NCBI GenBank assembly: GCA_905199135.1
Contig: CAJKFC010000005.1
Coordinates: 1 to 36,189, forward strand
Source of the DNA: an uncultured Eubacteriales bacterium
GTDB lineage: Bacteria; Bacillota; Clostridia; Oscillospirales; Butyricicoccaceae
Reading direction: 5' to 3'
DNA length: 36,189 bases
Shown: positions 24,784 through 30,393 of the stretch, piece by piece
Position numbering within the stretch: position 1 is the stretch's first letter
Layout: every line of letters begins with the position of its first letter
Position numbers and translations under genes: made by a program
Notes under the pieces: generated by a model
The model's input: the letters and a program-made list of their open reading frames with translations, nothing else
What the model was told of the DNA's origin: nothing
Databases searched by the model: none

Positions 24784-24863
24784 GGCTCTTAACAAGCCCT
24801 GAAAGAACGCGCGAAGGCGTTCCGAGCGGGCCGAAGCCCTTTCCTGTTTTCCGAGTCTCTCGG
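24784..24863 (-). promoter_or_regulatory. Cluster of four hairpins before the HUH Rep gene, candidate nick origin or structured leader
   Basis: In the 145-base gap between two genes there are four consecutive inverted repeats. On plus coordinates they are 24784-24787/24795-24798 (GGCT/AGCC), 24805-24810/24817-24822 (GAACGC/GCGTTC), 24828-24831/24836-24839 (GGGC/GCCC around CGAA; UUCG tetraloop on the minus RNA) and 24851-24855/24859-24863 (CCGAG/CTCGG). HUH Rep proteins nick at hairpin origins near their genes, so this may be a double-strand origin; it may also be a leader RNA. There is no T-tract, so these are not terminators. Confidence 0.5.
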
Positions 24864-24896
24864 CAAACGGGAAAACTTTGCAGAGCGGCAGAGGAA

Positions 24897-25466
24897 TCAG
24901 TCCCCGCCGCCCTTTGATTTTTTATATTGCGATAAAACAGACCTTGCCGCAAGAGACGCCGCCACTGCCATTATCTCGCCGTCCTCTTCGTCAAATATGA
25001 GAGACAGTGAGAAAAGCTTTTCGCTCACCTCTCCCAAAACATCTCTCCATATGTCTCTTACGGGCAGACCCTCTTTTCCCATGAGCTCTGATGCCTCACA
25101 AAAGGAGTCGAATATATAGGGCTGTATTTTCGCCCTGTCTCCGCTGCCGTTCTCGTCTTTTACGCTTTCAGCAGGGCCCTTGGGCACCTGTTTTCCGTTT
25201 GGCGGCAAGTCCTTTGTCTTTCTCCACCCGGCCACTACGGGGTGAGATACCCCCGTCTCCTTGGCTATCTTCTGATCGCTCATGCCCTTGCCGTAGAGCT
25301 CTTCAAATCTTGCGTAAAGCTTCTCGTCCACCCGGGTCCTTATGCCCAAAACCTGCTTTATCTGAAAGGCCGTGCAGCAGTTCATATCGGCCAGTATCTT
25401 TATCTGCTTTTCGGGGTCTTTGGCCTCACGATATGAGCGGCGTATCTCGTCTTCCGACATAAACAT
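24897..25466 (-). CDS. Helix-turn-helix protein, unknown, 189 aa
   Basis: Starts at ATG 25466 behind GGAGG. Two DNA-binding-like helical units: DMNCCTAFQIKQVLGIRTRV (about 30-50) and GMSDQKIAKETGVSHPVVAG (about 65-85, a classic helix-turn-helix). The latter is followed by WRKTKDLPPNGKQ. The C-terminal half is helical (AVAASLAARSVLSQYKKSKG). It is between ssb and the HUH gene. A role in early control or replication loading is possible. Confidence 0.65.
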   Translation of the reverse strand: MFMSEDEIRRSYREAKDPEKQIKILADMNCCTAFQIKQVLGIRTRVDEKLYARFEELYGKGMSDQKIAKETGVSHPVVAGWRKTKDLPPNGKQVPKGPAESVKDENGSGDRAKIQPYIFDSFCEASELMGKEGLPVRDIWRDVLGEVSEKLFSLSLIFDEEDGEIMAVAASLAARSVLSQYKKSKGGGD

Positions 25467-25480
25467 TTTTGAAACCTCCT

Positions 25481-25885
25481 TTAAAACGGCAGCTGTCCGC
25501 CGCATTCAAAATCCGAGCACTCGCACAGGGCAAAGGGCAGCTCTTCATCTTCCGTTCCGTCCTTCTCCCTTTCTTTCCTCTCCTTTGAAGAACAGAAATA
25601 CACCTCCTCGGCCGTCACCTCAAAGACCTTTCTCGTCTTTCCCTCTCTGTCCTCATAGCTTCTTGTGGACACGCGGCCCGTGAGCGCCATCATCTGTCCT
25701 TTTTCAAAATACTTCGTCACCACTTCGGCATTTCCCCTCCACGCCACTATCGGTATGAAATCACACTCTCCTCTTTGTGATCGCCTCTGTACAGCCAGCG
25801 AGAAACTCGTTACAAACACCCCGTTCGGTGTCGTTTTGAGCTCCGGATCTGCCGTCAGCCTGCCCATCAAAACTATGCTGTTCAT
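25481..25885 (-). CDS. ssb: Single-stranded DNA-binding protein
   Basis: 134 residues from the ATG at 25885 behind GAGGAGAGTGAAG. The OB-fold is clear: MNSIVLMGRLTADPELK, VTSFSLAVQRRSQRGECDFI, PIVAWRGNAEVVTKYFEKGQ and VSTRSYEDREGKTRKVFEVT. The C-terminus is acidic with a GGQLPF end, like the canonical DDDLPF tip that recruits partner proteins. It covers single-stranded DNA during phage replication. The start lies inside the 3' end of the preceding gene. Confidence 0.93.
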   Translation of the reverse strand: MNSIVLMGRLTADPELKTTPNGVFVTSFSLAVQRRSQRGECDFIPIVAWRGNAEVVTKYFEKGQMMALTGRVSTRSYEDREGKTRKVFEVTAEEVYFCSSKERKEREKDGTEDEELPFALCECSDFECGGQLPF

Positions 25886-26216
25886 CTTCACTCTCCTCTT
25901 CAAAAATCGTCATCTGTCCTTTCAGGGACATTTTGCGGTACATCTCCTCCCGCTCTCTTTCGGCACATTCTCTGCCTATGCCGTATTTGAGGCCGTATTT
26001 CGAGGTGAGCACCCCTTTACATCTGCGGCATATTTTGACCGTTATGTAAAAAACTCTGTTTTCGCATTCTTCTCCCTCTCTGCATACAAAGCAGCGGCGT
26101 CTCCCTTTGGAAACCCTGTGCCCCGATTTGCATTTGCCGTCAAGGTATTCCCTGCAATAGATGCAGCTTCTCTCTGCGGCCTTTTCGCAAAATCTTTCAT
26201 CGCACACGCCTTTCAT
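25761..26216 (-). CDS. Cysteine-rich zinc-binding protein, overlapping ssb
   Basis: 151 residues. Several Cys pairs suggest two or three zinc sites: CEKAAERSCIYCREYLDGKC, CFVCREGEEC and ICRRCKGVLTSKYGLKYGIG followed by REC. The middle of this pattern is common in phage proteins encoded next to ssb. It normally ends near MSLKGQMTIFEE; here 41 further residues extend 125 bases into ssb and look like out-of-frame sequence. A late frameshift may have removed the usual stop. Confidence 0.65.
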   Translation of the reverse strand: MKGVCDERFCEKAAERSCIYCREYLDGKCKSGHRVSKGRRRCFVCREGEECENRVFYITVKICRRCKGVLTSKYGLKYGIGRECAEREREEMYRKMSLKGQMTIFEEESEDEQHSFDGQADGRSGAQNDTERGVCNEFLAGCTEAITKRRV

Positions 26217-26479
26217 TCTCTGAGCCCTATCCTGAAGCCCTTAAAGCTGCCGTTTTCATAAAGGGGCTCCGTCTCATATCTCGTGAGCACGGCCTTTTTC
26301 AAATCCTCCTTGTCCACCTCCACCGTCTTTTTTCCCGTGTTTTCCATAAGCCTCAATGCCAGGTGTTTTATCGTCTCCTCGGCTACGGCGCACTTGGCTC
26401 TCTCGGCCTTCAGCTCCTCTTTGAGCTGTCTTATCTCGGCAGCCTGCCTGCTTATGAGGTAATCTTTGGCATCGTTCAC
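26213..26479 (-). CDS. Small coiled-coil protein, unknown
   Basis: 88 residues; GTG at 26479 behind GGGAGGAG is preferred over the upstream ATG. The first 50 residues are a coiled coil (SRQAAEIRQLKEELKAERAK). The second half has EVDKEDLKKAVLTRYETEPL and a beta hairpin. Found often beside the Cys-rich zinc protein in clostridial phages, function not known to me. Confidence 0.55.
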   Translation of the reverse strand: MNDAKDYLISRQAAEIRQLKEELKAERAKCAVAEETIKHLALRLMENTGKKTVEVDKEDLKKAVLTRYETEPLYENGSFKGFRIGLRE

Positions 26480-26673
26480 AGTATCTCCTCCCATTTCGCT
26501 GTAAGTTCTATTGCCTTGGGGCAATCTTTGTAATTTTTTACGCTTCGGCAGTATTTCAGCATGTGATCATAAAGCTCCTGCCTTGTTTTAAATCTCATTC
26601 CGCCCTCTTCACACCTCACCCTCATCTCCTTCATGATGTGGTATTTGTAAAAGGGACATTCTACCGTTATCAC
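26476..26673 (-). CDS. Small four-cysteine zinc-finger-like protein
   Basis: 65 residues from GTG 26673 behind GGAGGAGAG, overlapping the end of the replication gene. The pattern CPFYKYHIMKEMRVRCEEGG and YCRSVKNYKDCPKAIEL gives four spaced Cys that could bind one zinc. This short family is frequent in early regions of Firmicutes phages. The stop overlaps the next GTG by 4 bases. Confidence 0.65.
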   Translation of the reverse strand: MITVECPFYKYHIMKEMRVRCEEGGMRFKTRQELYDHMLKYCRSVKNYKDCPKAIELTAKWEEIL

Positions 26674-27688
26674 CTCTCTCCTCCTCTTTCCTGCCGAATA
26701 TCCCGGCAAACACGGCCCTCACCTCGTCGCTGGGCGGAACTCCCGCCTTTATGCTCTCAGGTTTCTTTACCGCCGCTGCCCTTCTTCTCTCTCCGTCTTT
26801 AAGGGCTATTTTGCAAAGGGCCGCATAGTCGTCATCGTATTTCTTTCCCGAGGCCTTTTTGTAGCACGAAAAGCTCTCGAGCATGAGAGAGGCGTTTGTG
26901 TATTTCTCCTCTAATGACCGTCTCTCGCCCTCTGTCAGAAACACATTTTCAAACTGTCCGAAAGCATGCCTGTCCACTCCGCTTTTTACCTTTGCCGTGA
27001 GGGGCACTCTCTGTTTTCCCCCTTTTGCATTTCCCCCTTTCTCCCTCTCTCTCTTTTTTTCTATTTCTTTTTCTTTTGTATACTTTTCTTTTTCTTTTCT
27101 TTTTTTCTCTCGGCCGCCCTGGAAAAAAGAATATTTTTCCGCGGAAAAATCGTCATTGTTCTCGGATTTATCGTGAAAAAGGCTCAGATCAACTCCTATA
27201 TCCCCTCGGAAAAAAGGGAGTTTTTCCGAGGAAAAATCGCCGTTTTTCTCGGATAAAAAATCCTCCCCCACCTCTATGTACCTCTGGGTCTCCTCCTCCG
27301 TCAGTATCCAGTATTTTCCGTTTACCGTCACCTTTCTCTTGGCCGCCCTGGTCTTTACCGCCGTCTGATATCTCAGCTGTATTCCCCTCGATGTGGCCAC
27401 CGAGTAGAGCCTCATCTTCTCCTCGTCCAAAAGCCCTTTTTTGACGAGATAGAACAGCACCTTTACCGCTTCCGCCGTGTCTCCCGAAAGTTCTCTGGCG
27501 GCCGAAAATATCCAATCCTCGTCTATGTGAAAGTAATATCCCCACTTGTAGGCCGTGCAGAGAATGTATATATAAAACGCAAAGCCAAAGGAGCCGAATC
27601 TGCCGATGAGGGCCTTTATCCTGTCGTCTAAAAATATTTCGGTGTCGAGATAGAAAAACTCCAGTCCGTCTTTTTTATGTCTGCCCAT
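26609..27688 (-). CDS. Replication initiation protein (DUF4373 / Lin1244-Lin1753-like N-terminus)
   Basis: 359 residues. The N-terminal 100 residues carry a winged-helix domain with GLEFFYLDTEIFLDDRIKAL and GFAFYIYILCTAYKWGYYFH, the signature of DUF4373 replication proteins. The middle (about 140-225) is low complexity, with two copies of a DFSxEKxxFFxG peptide and a Lys/Glu-rich stretch. The C-terminus has a helical domain (LMLESFSCYKKASGKKYDDD) that could load helicase. The gene carries an internal duplicated palindromic element (27121-27254) that may be the origin, like ori inside the lambda O gene. Confidence 0.75.
   Translation of the reverse strand: MGRHKKDGLEFFYLDTEIFLDDRIKALIGRFGSFGFAFYIYILCTAYKWGYYFHIDEDWIFSAARELSGDTAEAVKVLFYLVKKGLLDEEKMRLYSVATSRGIQLRYQTAVKTRAAKRKVTVNGKYWILTEEETQRYIEVGEDFLSEKNGDFSSEKLPFFRGDIGVDLSLFHDKSENNDDFSAEKYSFFQGGREKKRKEKEKYTKEKEIEKKREREKGGNAKGGKQRVPLTAKVKSGVDRHAFGQFENVFLTEGERRSLEEKYTNASLMLESFSCYKKASGKKYDDDYAALCKIALKDGERRRAAAVKKPESIKAGVPPSDEVRAVFAGIFGRKEEERGDNGRMSLLQIPHHEGDEGEV
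27121..27254 (-). repeat. Duplicated palindromic element inside the replication gene, candidate origin
   Basis: Two 47-base units (27121-27167 and 27208-27254, offset 87) are identical at 39 of 47 positions. Each has GGAAAAA and TTTTTCC arms; the second unit forms a perfect 11-bp inverted repeat, 27204-27214 with 27221-27231. The first unit also has a palindrome at 27134-27149. The region is A/T-rich in a GC-richer gene and in frame (87 = 29 codons), giving the DFSxEKxxFFxG peptide repeat. Confidence 0.6.
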
Positions 27689-27866
27689 CGGCGTCCCCCT
27701 CTTCTATCAGGGTTTTCAGCCTGCAATATTCACGGGCTGAAATATAGTAGCGGCCCCCTATTTTCACCCCTTTTATCTTTCCGCTCTTTATCATGTGTCT
27801 CATACCGCTCGCCGTAATTCCCAAAGCGCAGGCGATATCCGACGCCCTGTAAGCCATCTTTTCCAT
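27675..27866 (-). CDS. Excisionase-like helix-turn-helix protein
   Basis: 63 residues. The whole protein is one winged-helix/MerR-like domain: YRASDIACALGITASGMRHM, IKSGKIKGVKIGGRYYISAR. Proteins of this class act as excisionases or small early regulators. Its end overlaps the start of the replication gene by 14 bases. It is in the lytic direction, suiting an excisionase for the integrase at 32805-33836. Confidence 0.7.
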   Translation of the reverse strand: MEKMAYRASDIACALGITASGMRHMIKSGKIKGVKIGGRYYISAREYCRLKTLIEEGDADGQT

Positions 27867-27872
27867 TGTCTG

Positions 27873-28307
27873 TCACTGAAAACCTTCGTCCCAGCTTCTC
27901 CTTTCCAAAAGTCTTGCGGCCGCCTCCTCCAAAGCCACGGCATAGGAAAGCCCTATCTTGAGACTCTCCTCCCTGAGCACCGCCCCATAGTCAAACACCA
28001 TGAGCCTTATGCCTCCCAGGACGGTTTTCTGCGTCTTTTGAGTGAACGCCATATCGTAAAACATCTTGTCAAACTGTTCGTCCCTCGTCTCTGCATCGCT
28101 TTTGCATTCAGCTTCGCCGTAAAGCAGCTGCGCCATCTCCTCGAGCCATATCTCTTCACCCGAGCCGAACATCTCGGCCATGTCTTTTGCATTTCTCATG
28201 CACCTGTGAGCATAGAGGTCGGCCCTCTGCTTAAACCTCAGCGCCCTGCCGGCGCCCGCCTGTTCCAGAGCCGCCGACACCACTGCCTCTCTCAAGCTTT
28301 TCTCCAT
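27873..28307 (-). CDS. Helical early protein, unknown, 144 aa
   Basis: Starts at ATG 28307 behind GGCGG and overlaps the zinc-ribbon gene by 77 bases. Almost all helical: EKSLREAVVSAALEQAGAGR, KDMAEMFGSGEEIWLEEMAQ, KIGLSYAVALEEAAARLLER. No known motif. Conserved-looking hydrophobic spacing suggests a compact protein, and the context suggests replication or host takeover. Confidence 0.55.
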   Translation of the reverse strand: MEKSLREAVVSAALEQAGAGRALRFKQRADLYAHRCMRNAKDMAEMFGSGEEIWLEEMAQLLYGEAECKSDAETRDEQFDKMFYDMAFTQKTQKTVLGGIRLMVFDYGAVLREESLKIGLSYAVALEEAAARLLERRSWDEGFQ

Positions 28308-28422
28308 ATCGTTCCGCCTTTCCGCAGCGCGGGCATATGTATCCGCCCCCGGCTGCCTGTGTACTTACATTCCATTCTCTGCCGCATACGCGGCATGTCT
28401 CATATCTCTTTCCGCGCTTCAT
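28231..28422 (-). CDS. Small zinc-ribbon protein
   Basis: 63 residues, ATGA-overlap with the upstream gene. Two Cys pairs, CRVCGREW and CPRCGK, 20 residues apart, form a rubredoxin-like zinc ribbon. The C-terminal 25 residues are Gly/Arg-rich and overlap the next gene, and probably are unstructured. Similar knuckle proteins are common in phage early operons. Confidence 0.65.
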   Translation of the reverse strand: MKRGKRYETCRVCGREWNVSTQAAGGGYICPRCGKAERYGEKLERGSGVGGSGTGGRRQGAEV

Positions 28423-28610
28423 ACATTGTCGCCCAGCTCCGCCGCGCTTATCTCCAGTATGTCGGCTATCCTCCTCAGTTCCTTTACCGTAAAGTTTTCG
28501 GGCTGTCTCATCCTGCCGTACATGGTGGGCACCGACAGCCCCATCATGACCGCCAACCTGCTTATATTCAGATTCTTTTTTCTCAGCGCCATGCGTATTA
28601 CTCCGCTCAT
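28419..28610 (-). CDS. XRE-type helix-turn-helix regulator
   Basis: 63 residues from ATG 28610 behind AAAGGA; a TTG 15 codons upstream is less likely. The helix-turn-helix is LNISRLAVMMGLSVPTMYGR (about 15-34), followed by FTVKELRRIADILEISAAEL. It is the second small DNA-binding protein of the lytic operon besides the Cro-like one, and may shut down early transcription. Confidence 0.75.
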   Translation of the reverse strand: MSGVIRMALRKKNLNISRLAVMMGLSVPTMYGRMRQPENFTVKELRRIADILEISAAELGDNV

Positions 28611-28626
28611 GGACGCGTCCTTTCTG

Positions 28627-28815
28627 TCATTCGTCGTCAGATATACCTTCGGCAATTTTTGCCACCTCCTTTAAGCCCTGTATAAACGCAGGCATAAACA
28701 AAAACACCTGCAAAAGCCCCTGACTTTTTGTTATGAAACCTGCCTCATACGCCGCTGCCGAAAACACCATCATCACGAAAGCAGCGGCGCCTGTTTTAAC
28801 CATAATTCCTACCAT
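28627..28815 (-). CDS. Small membrane protein, unknown
   Basis: 62 residues. Two hydrophobic segments: VKTGAAAFVMMVFSAAAYEA (about 6-25) and GLLQVFLFMPAFIQGLKEVA (about 32-50), then an acidic tail SDDE. The start overlaps the upstream stop. It could act in superinfection exclusion or as a membrane anchor, but nothing in sequence decides it. Confidence 0.5.
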   Translation of the reverse strand: MVGIMVKTGAAAFVMMVFSAAAYEAGFITKSQGLLQVFLFMPAFIQGLKEVAKIAEGISDDE

Positions 28816-29399
28816 GCTAACATTGCCTCTATCATATACTTGCGGTATTCATCGTTCTCCCGTTCTCTCACTCGCCTTATGTCTTCTTCGGCATCGGCAG
28901 CCTCTATGAGCTCGGCCTTGCCGTAAAGTTTATCTTTCCATGTTTCATTCGTGATAGCTTCGGGCTCTTTCCTATATCGGATAGGTGAAAAAGCCGCCTG
29001 CCCCGCCTTTATAATGCCGCAGTTTACCCTTTCCGCCCTTATCTCCTTTGCTTCCAGCTCGTCTGCCTCTATGTGTTTTGCCTCTATGTACTTTCTCGCC
29101 TCTATCTTACACTCCGCCTCTGCATGCTCGGCTTTTATCACATCGGCCGACAGTGAAGATGCCGTTATGCTGACGGCTTCTATATCTCCTGTCGCCCTTA
29201 CTATGCCTGCACGAATAGTCCTGCCCTTTATGTTTTTCGCGAAAATATGCATGTGCTCTTCGTAAAGGTCGAAATCAATCACGATGTTGGCCCATGTTCC
29301 GTCAGGCCAGGCAAAATCATATGTCCCCGTCTCAACGCGATAATACGGATCCATCTCGTCTCTTCCTCTGAATATCAGCCATTTATCCATGCCTTTCAT
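28809..29399 (-). CDS. Pentad-repeat beta-helix protein of the early operon
   Basis: 196 residues from ATG 29399 behind GAGGAGGAGAAAAA. An N-terminal beta domain (1-55) is followed by about 14 pentads (57-130) of the form I/V/L-x-A-x-x, for example IEAKHIEADELEAKEIRAER. The A is two residues after the central hydrophobic residue, a different register from A(D/N)LxX pentapeptide repeats, but it should still give a narrow right-handed beta helix. The surface would be strongly charged with Glu and Lys. The C-terminal 60 residues are helical and acidic. DNA mimicry (as in Qnr/MfpA) is a possible role; this is inference. Confidence 0.65.
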   Translation of the reverse strand: MKGMDKWLIFRGRDEMDPYYRVETGTYDFAWPDGTWANIVIDFDLYEEHMHIFAKNIKGRTIRAGIVRATGDIEAVSITASSLSADVIKAEHAEAECKIEARKYIEAKHIEADELEAKEIRAERVNCGIIKAGQAAFSPIRYRKEPEAITNETWKDKLYGKAELIEAADAEEDIRRVRERENDEYRKYMIEAMLAW

Positions 29400-29421
29400 T
29401 TTTTCTCCTCCTCACGGGTAA

Positions 29422-29598
29422 TCATTCAAAAAAACTTGTCCACTCTATATCCAATATCTTGGCTATTTTTTTTGCCAACTCTACCGACGGCCGTCTTGCT
29501 CCGCTCTCCAAAAGGCTTATATACCCTCCTGAAATGTTAAGTTTTTCAGCTAACTCCTGCTGTGTAATTCCTTTTTTCTCCCTTATTTCTTTCAGCAT
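29422..29598 (-). CDS. Cro-like regulator, 58 aa
   Basis: Start ATG 29598 behind GGAGG, stop TGA at 29422-29424. It is below most length cut-offs. A complete XRE helix-turn-helix: MLKEIREKKGITQQELAEKL, then NISGGYISLLESGARRPSVE and LAKKIAKILDIEW. First gene of the lytic operon, opposite to the CI-like gene, with a consensus promoter 50 bases upstream. It probably binds the same operators with another order of preference. Confidence 0.85.
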   Translation of the reverse strand: MLKEIREKKGITQQELAEKLNISGGYISLLESGARRPSVELAKKIAKILDIEWTSFFE

Positions 29599-29621
29599 TT
29601 GGTTTCACTCCTCCGTTTTAT

Positions 29622-29726
29622 CTAAACATATTGTTAAGTTTAATTTTATATTACCATTATCTTCACATTTTGTCAAGTATCTACTTTACGATTTGTTATT
29701 ATGTGTTTACTTTTCAAATTGTAAAG
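29622..29726. promoter_or_regulatory. Four operator-like sites of the lysis/lysogeny switch
   Basis: Four 17-base sites fit CTTnACAnnnTGTnAAG with few differences: 29622-29638, 29661-29677, 29684-29700 and 29710-29726. Centre distances are 39, 23 and 26. The second covers the minus-35 of the leftward promoter; the fourth lies between the minus-35 and minus-10 of the rightward promoter. The binding proteins should be the CI-like and Cro-like products. Confidence 0.7.
29648..29676 (-). promoter_or_regulatory. Leftward early (lytic) promoter
   Basis: Consensus minus-35 TTGACA (29671-29676) and minus-10 TAATAT (29648-29653) with a 17-base spacer. It drives the Cro-like gene and the early operon. 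Operator 29661-29677 overlaps it, so repressor binding would block it. Confidence 0.85.
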
Positions 29727-29734
29727 TGTATGAT
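29706..29734 (+). promoter_or_regulatory. Rightward promoter of the repressor operon
   Basis: Minus-35 TTTACT (29706-29711) and minus-10 TATGAT (29729-29734), spacer 17 bases. Weaker than the leftward promoter. The operator at 29710-29726 lies within it, so autoregulation is expected. Confidence 0.7.
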
Positions 29735-29765
29735 TATATCATAAATACCTTTAAGGAGTGCAAAT

Positions 29766-30371
29766 ATGTCTGATACAAATCTTCGCTTGAGAGAACTTCG
29801 CAAAAAAGCCGGACTATCAATGAAACAACTGGGGGATCTCTTTTCGGTGTCGGAAGCCGCCATTTCCTTTTATGAAACAGGTAAACGACAGCTTAGCCTT
29901 GATCTGCTTACAAAGTTTGCCAACTACTTTAATGTGTCGGTAGATTATCTGCTCGGAAACAGTGATGAAACTTCCTCCCCTGTCTGGGTGCCGGTTCTCG
30001 GCTCTGTGCAGGCGGGTGTTCCATCGGAAGCCATACAGGACATAACCGACTATGAGGACATCTCAAACATCACCTCTTGCGGACAGGATTACTTTGCTCT
30101 GAAAATCAAGGGCAGTTCAATGGAGCCGCGATTTCTCGAAGGCGATGTTGTCATTGTCAAAAAGCAAAGTGATGTAAAAGACGGTGAGATTGCCATCGTC
30201 CTGGTCAACGGCGACGAGGCCACCTGCAAAAAAATAAAAAAGACGCCACAGGGCGTCATGCTCATTCCTCTCAATTCCGCTTTTGAAACCATGCTGTATT
30301 CAGACGAAGAAATCCTCTCCCTTCCCGTCGTCATCATCGGCAAGGTTGTTGAGCTGCGTGCAAAGTTTTAA
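29766..30371 (+). CDS. CI-like prophage repressor with S24 autoprotease domain
   Basis: 201 residues behind AAGGAGTGCAAAT. N-terminal XRE helix-turn-helix: LSMKQLGDLFSVSEAAISFY (about 17-36). A linker is followed by the LexA/S24 domain: cleavage region GSVQAGVP (Ala-Gly, about 80), catalytic Ser in GSSMEPRFLEGD (about 116) and Lys in the DEATCKKIKK strand (about 155). Thus RecA-triggered self-cleavage on DNA damage should induce the prophage. First gene of the lysogeny operon. Confidence 0.92.
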   Translation: MSDTNLRLRELRKKAGLSMKQLGDLFSVSEAAISFYETGKRQLSLDLLTKFANYFNVSVDYLLGNSDETSSPVWVPVLGSVQAGVPSEAIQDITDYEDISNITSCGQDYFALKIKGSSMEPRFLEGDVVIVKKQSDVKDGEIAIVLVNGDEATCKKIKKTPQGVMLIPLNSAFETMLYSDEEILSLPVVIIGKVVELRAKF

Positions 30372-30393
30372 TTAAAAAACAAGGAGATAAAGT

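Noticed and set aside
24752..24952. Longer start for the HUH protein
   Set aside because: The extension would cover four hairpins and the end of the previous gene and lacks a start signal; the GTG at 24751 has a very good ribosome-binding site.
26883..27444. Plus-strand frames rich in Phe, Ser and Leu
   Set aside because: They are the complement of the Lys/Glu-rich low-complexity part of the replication gene.
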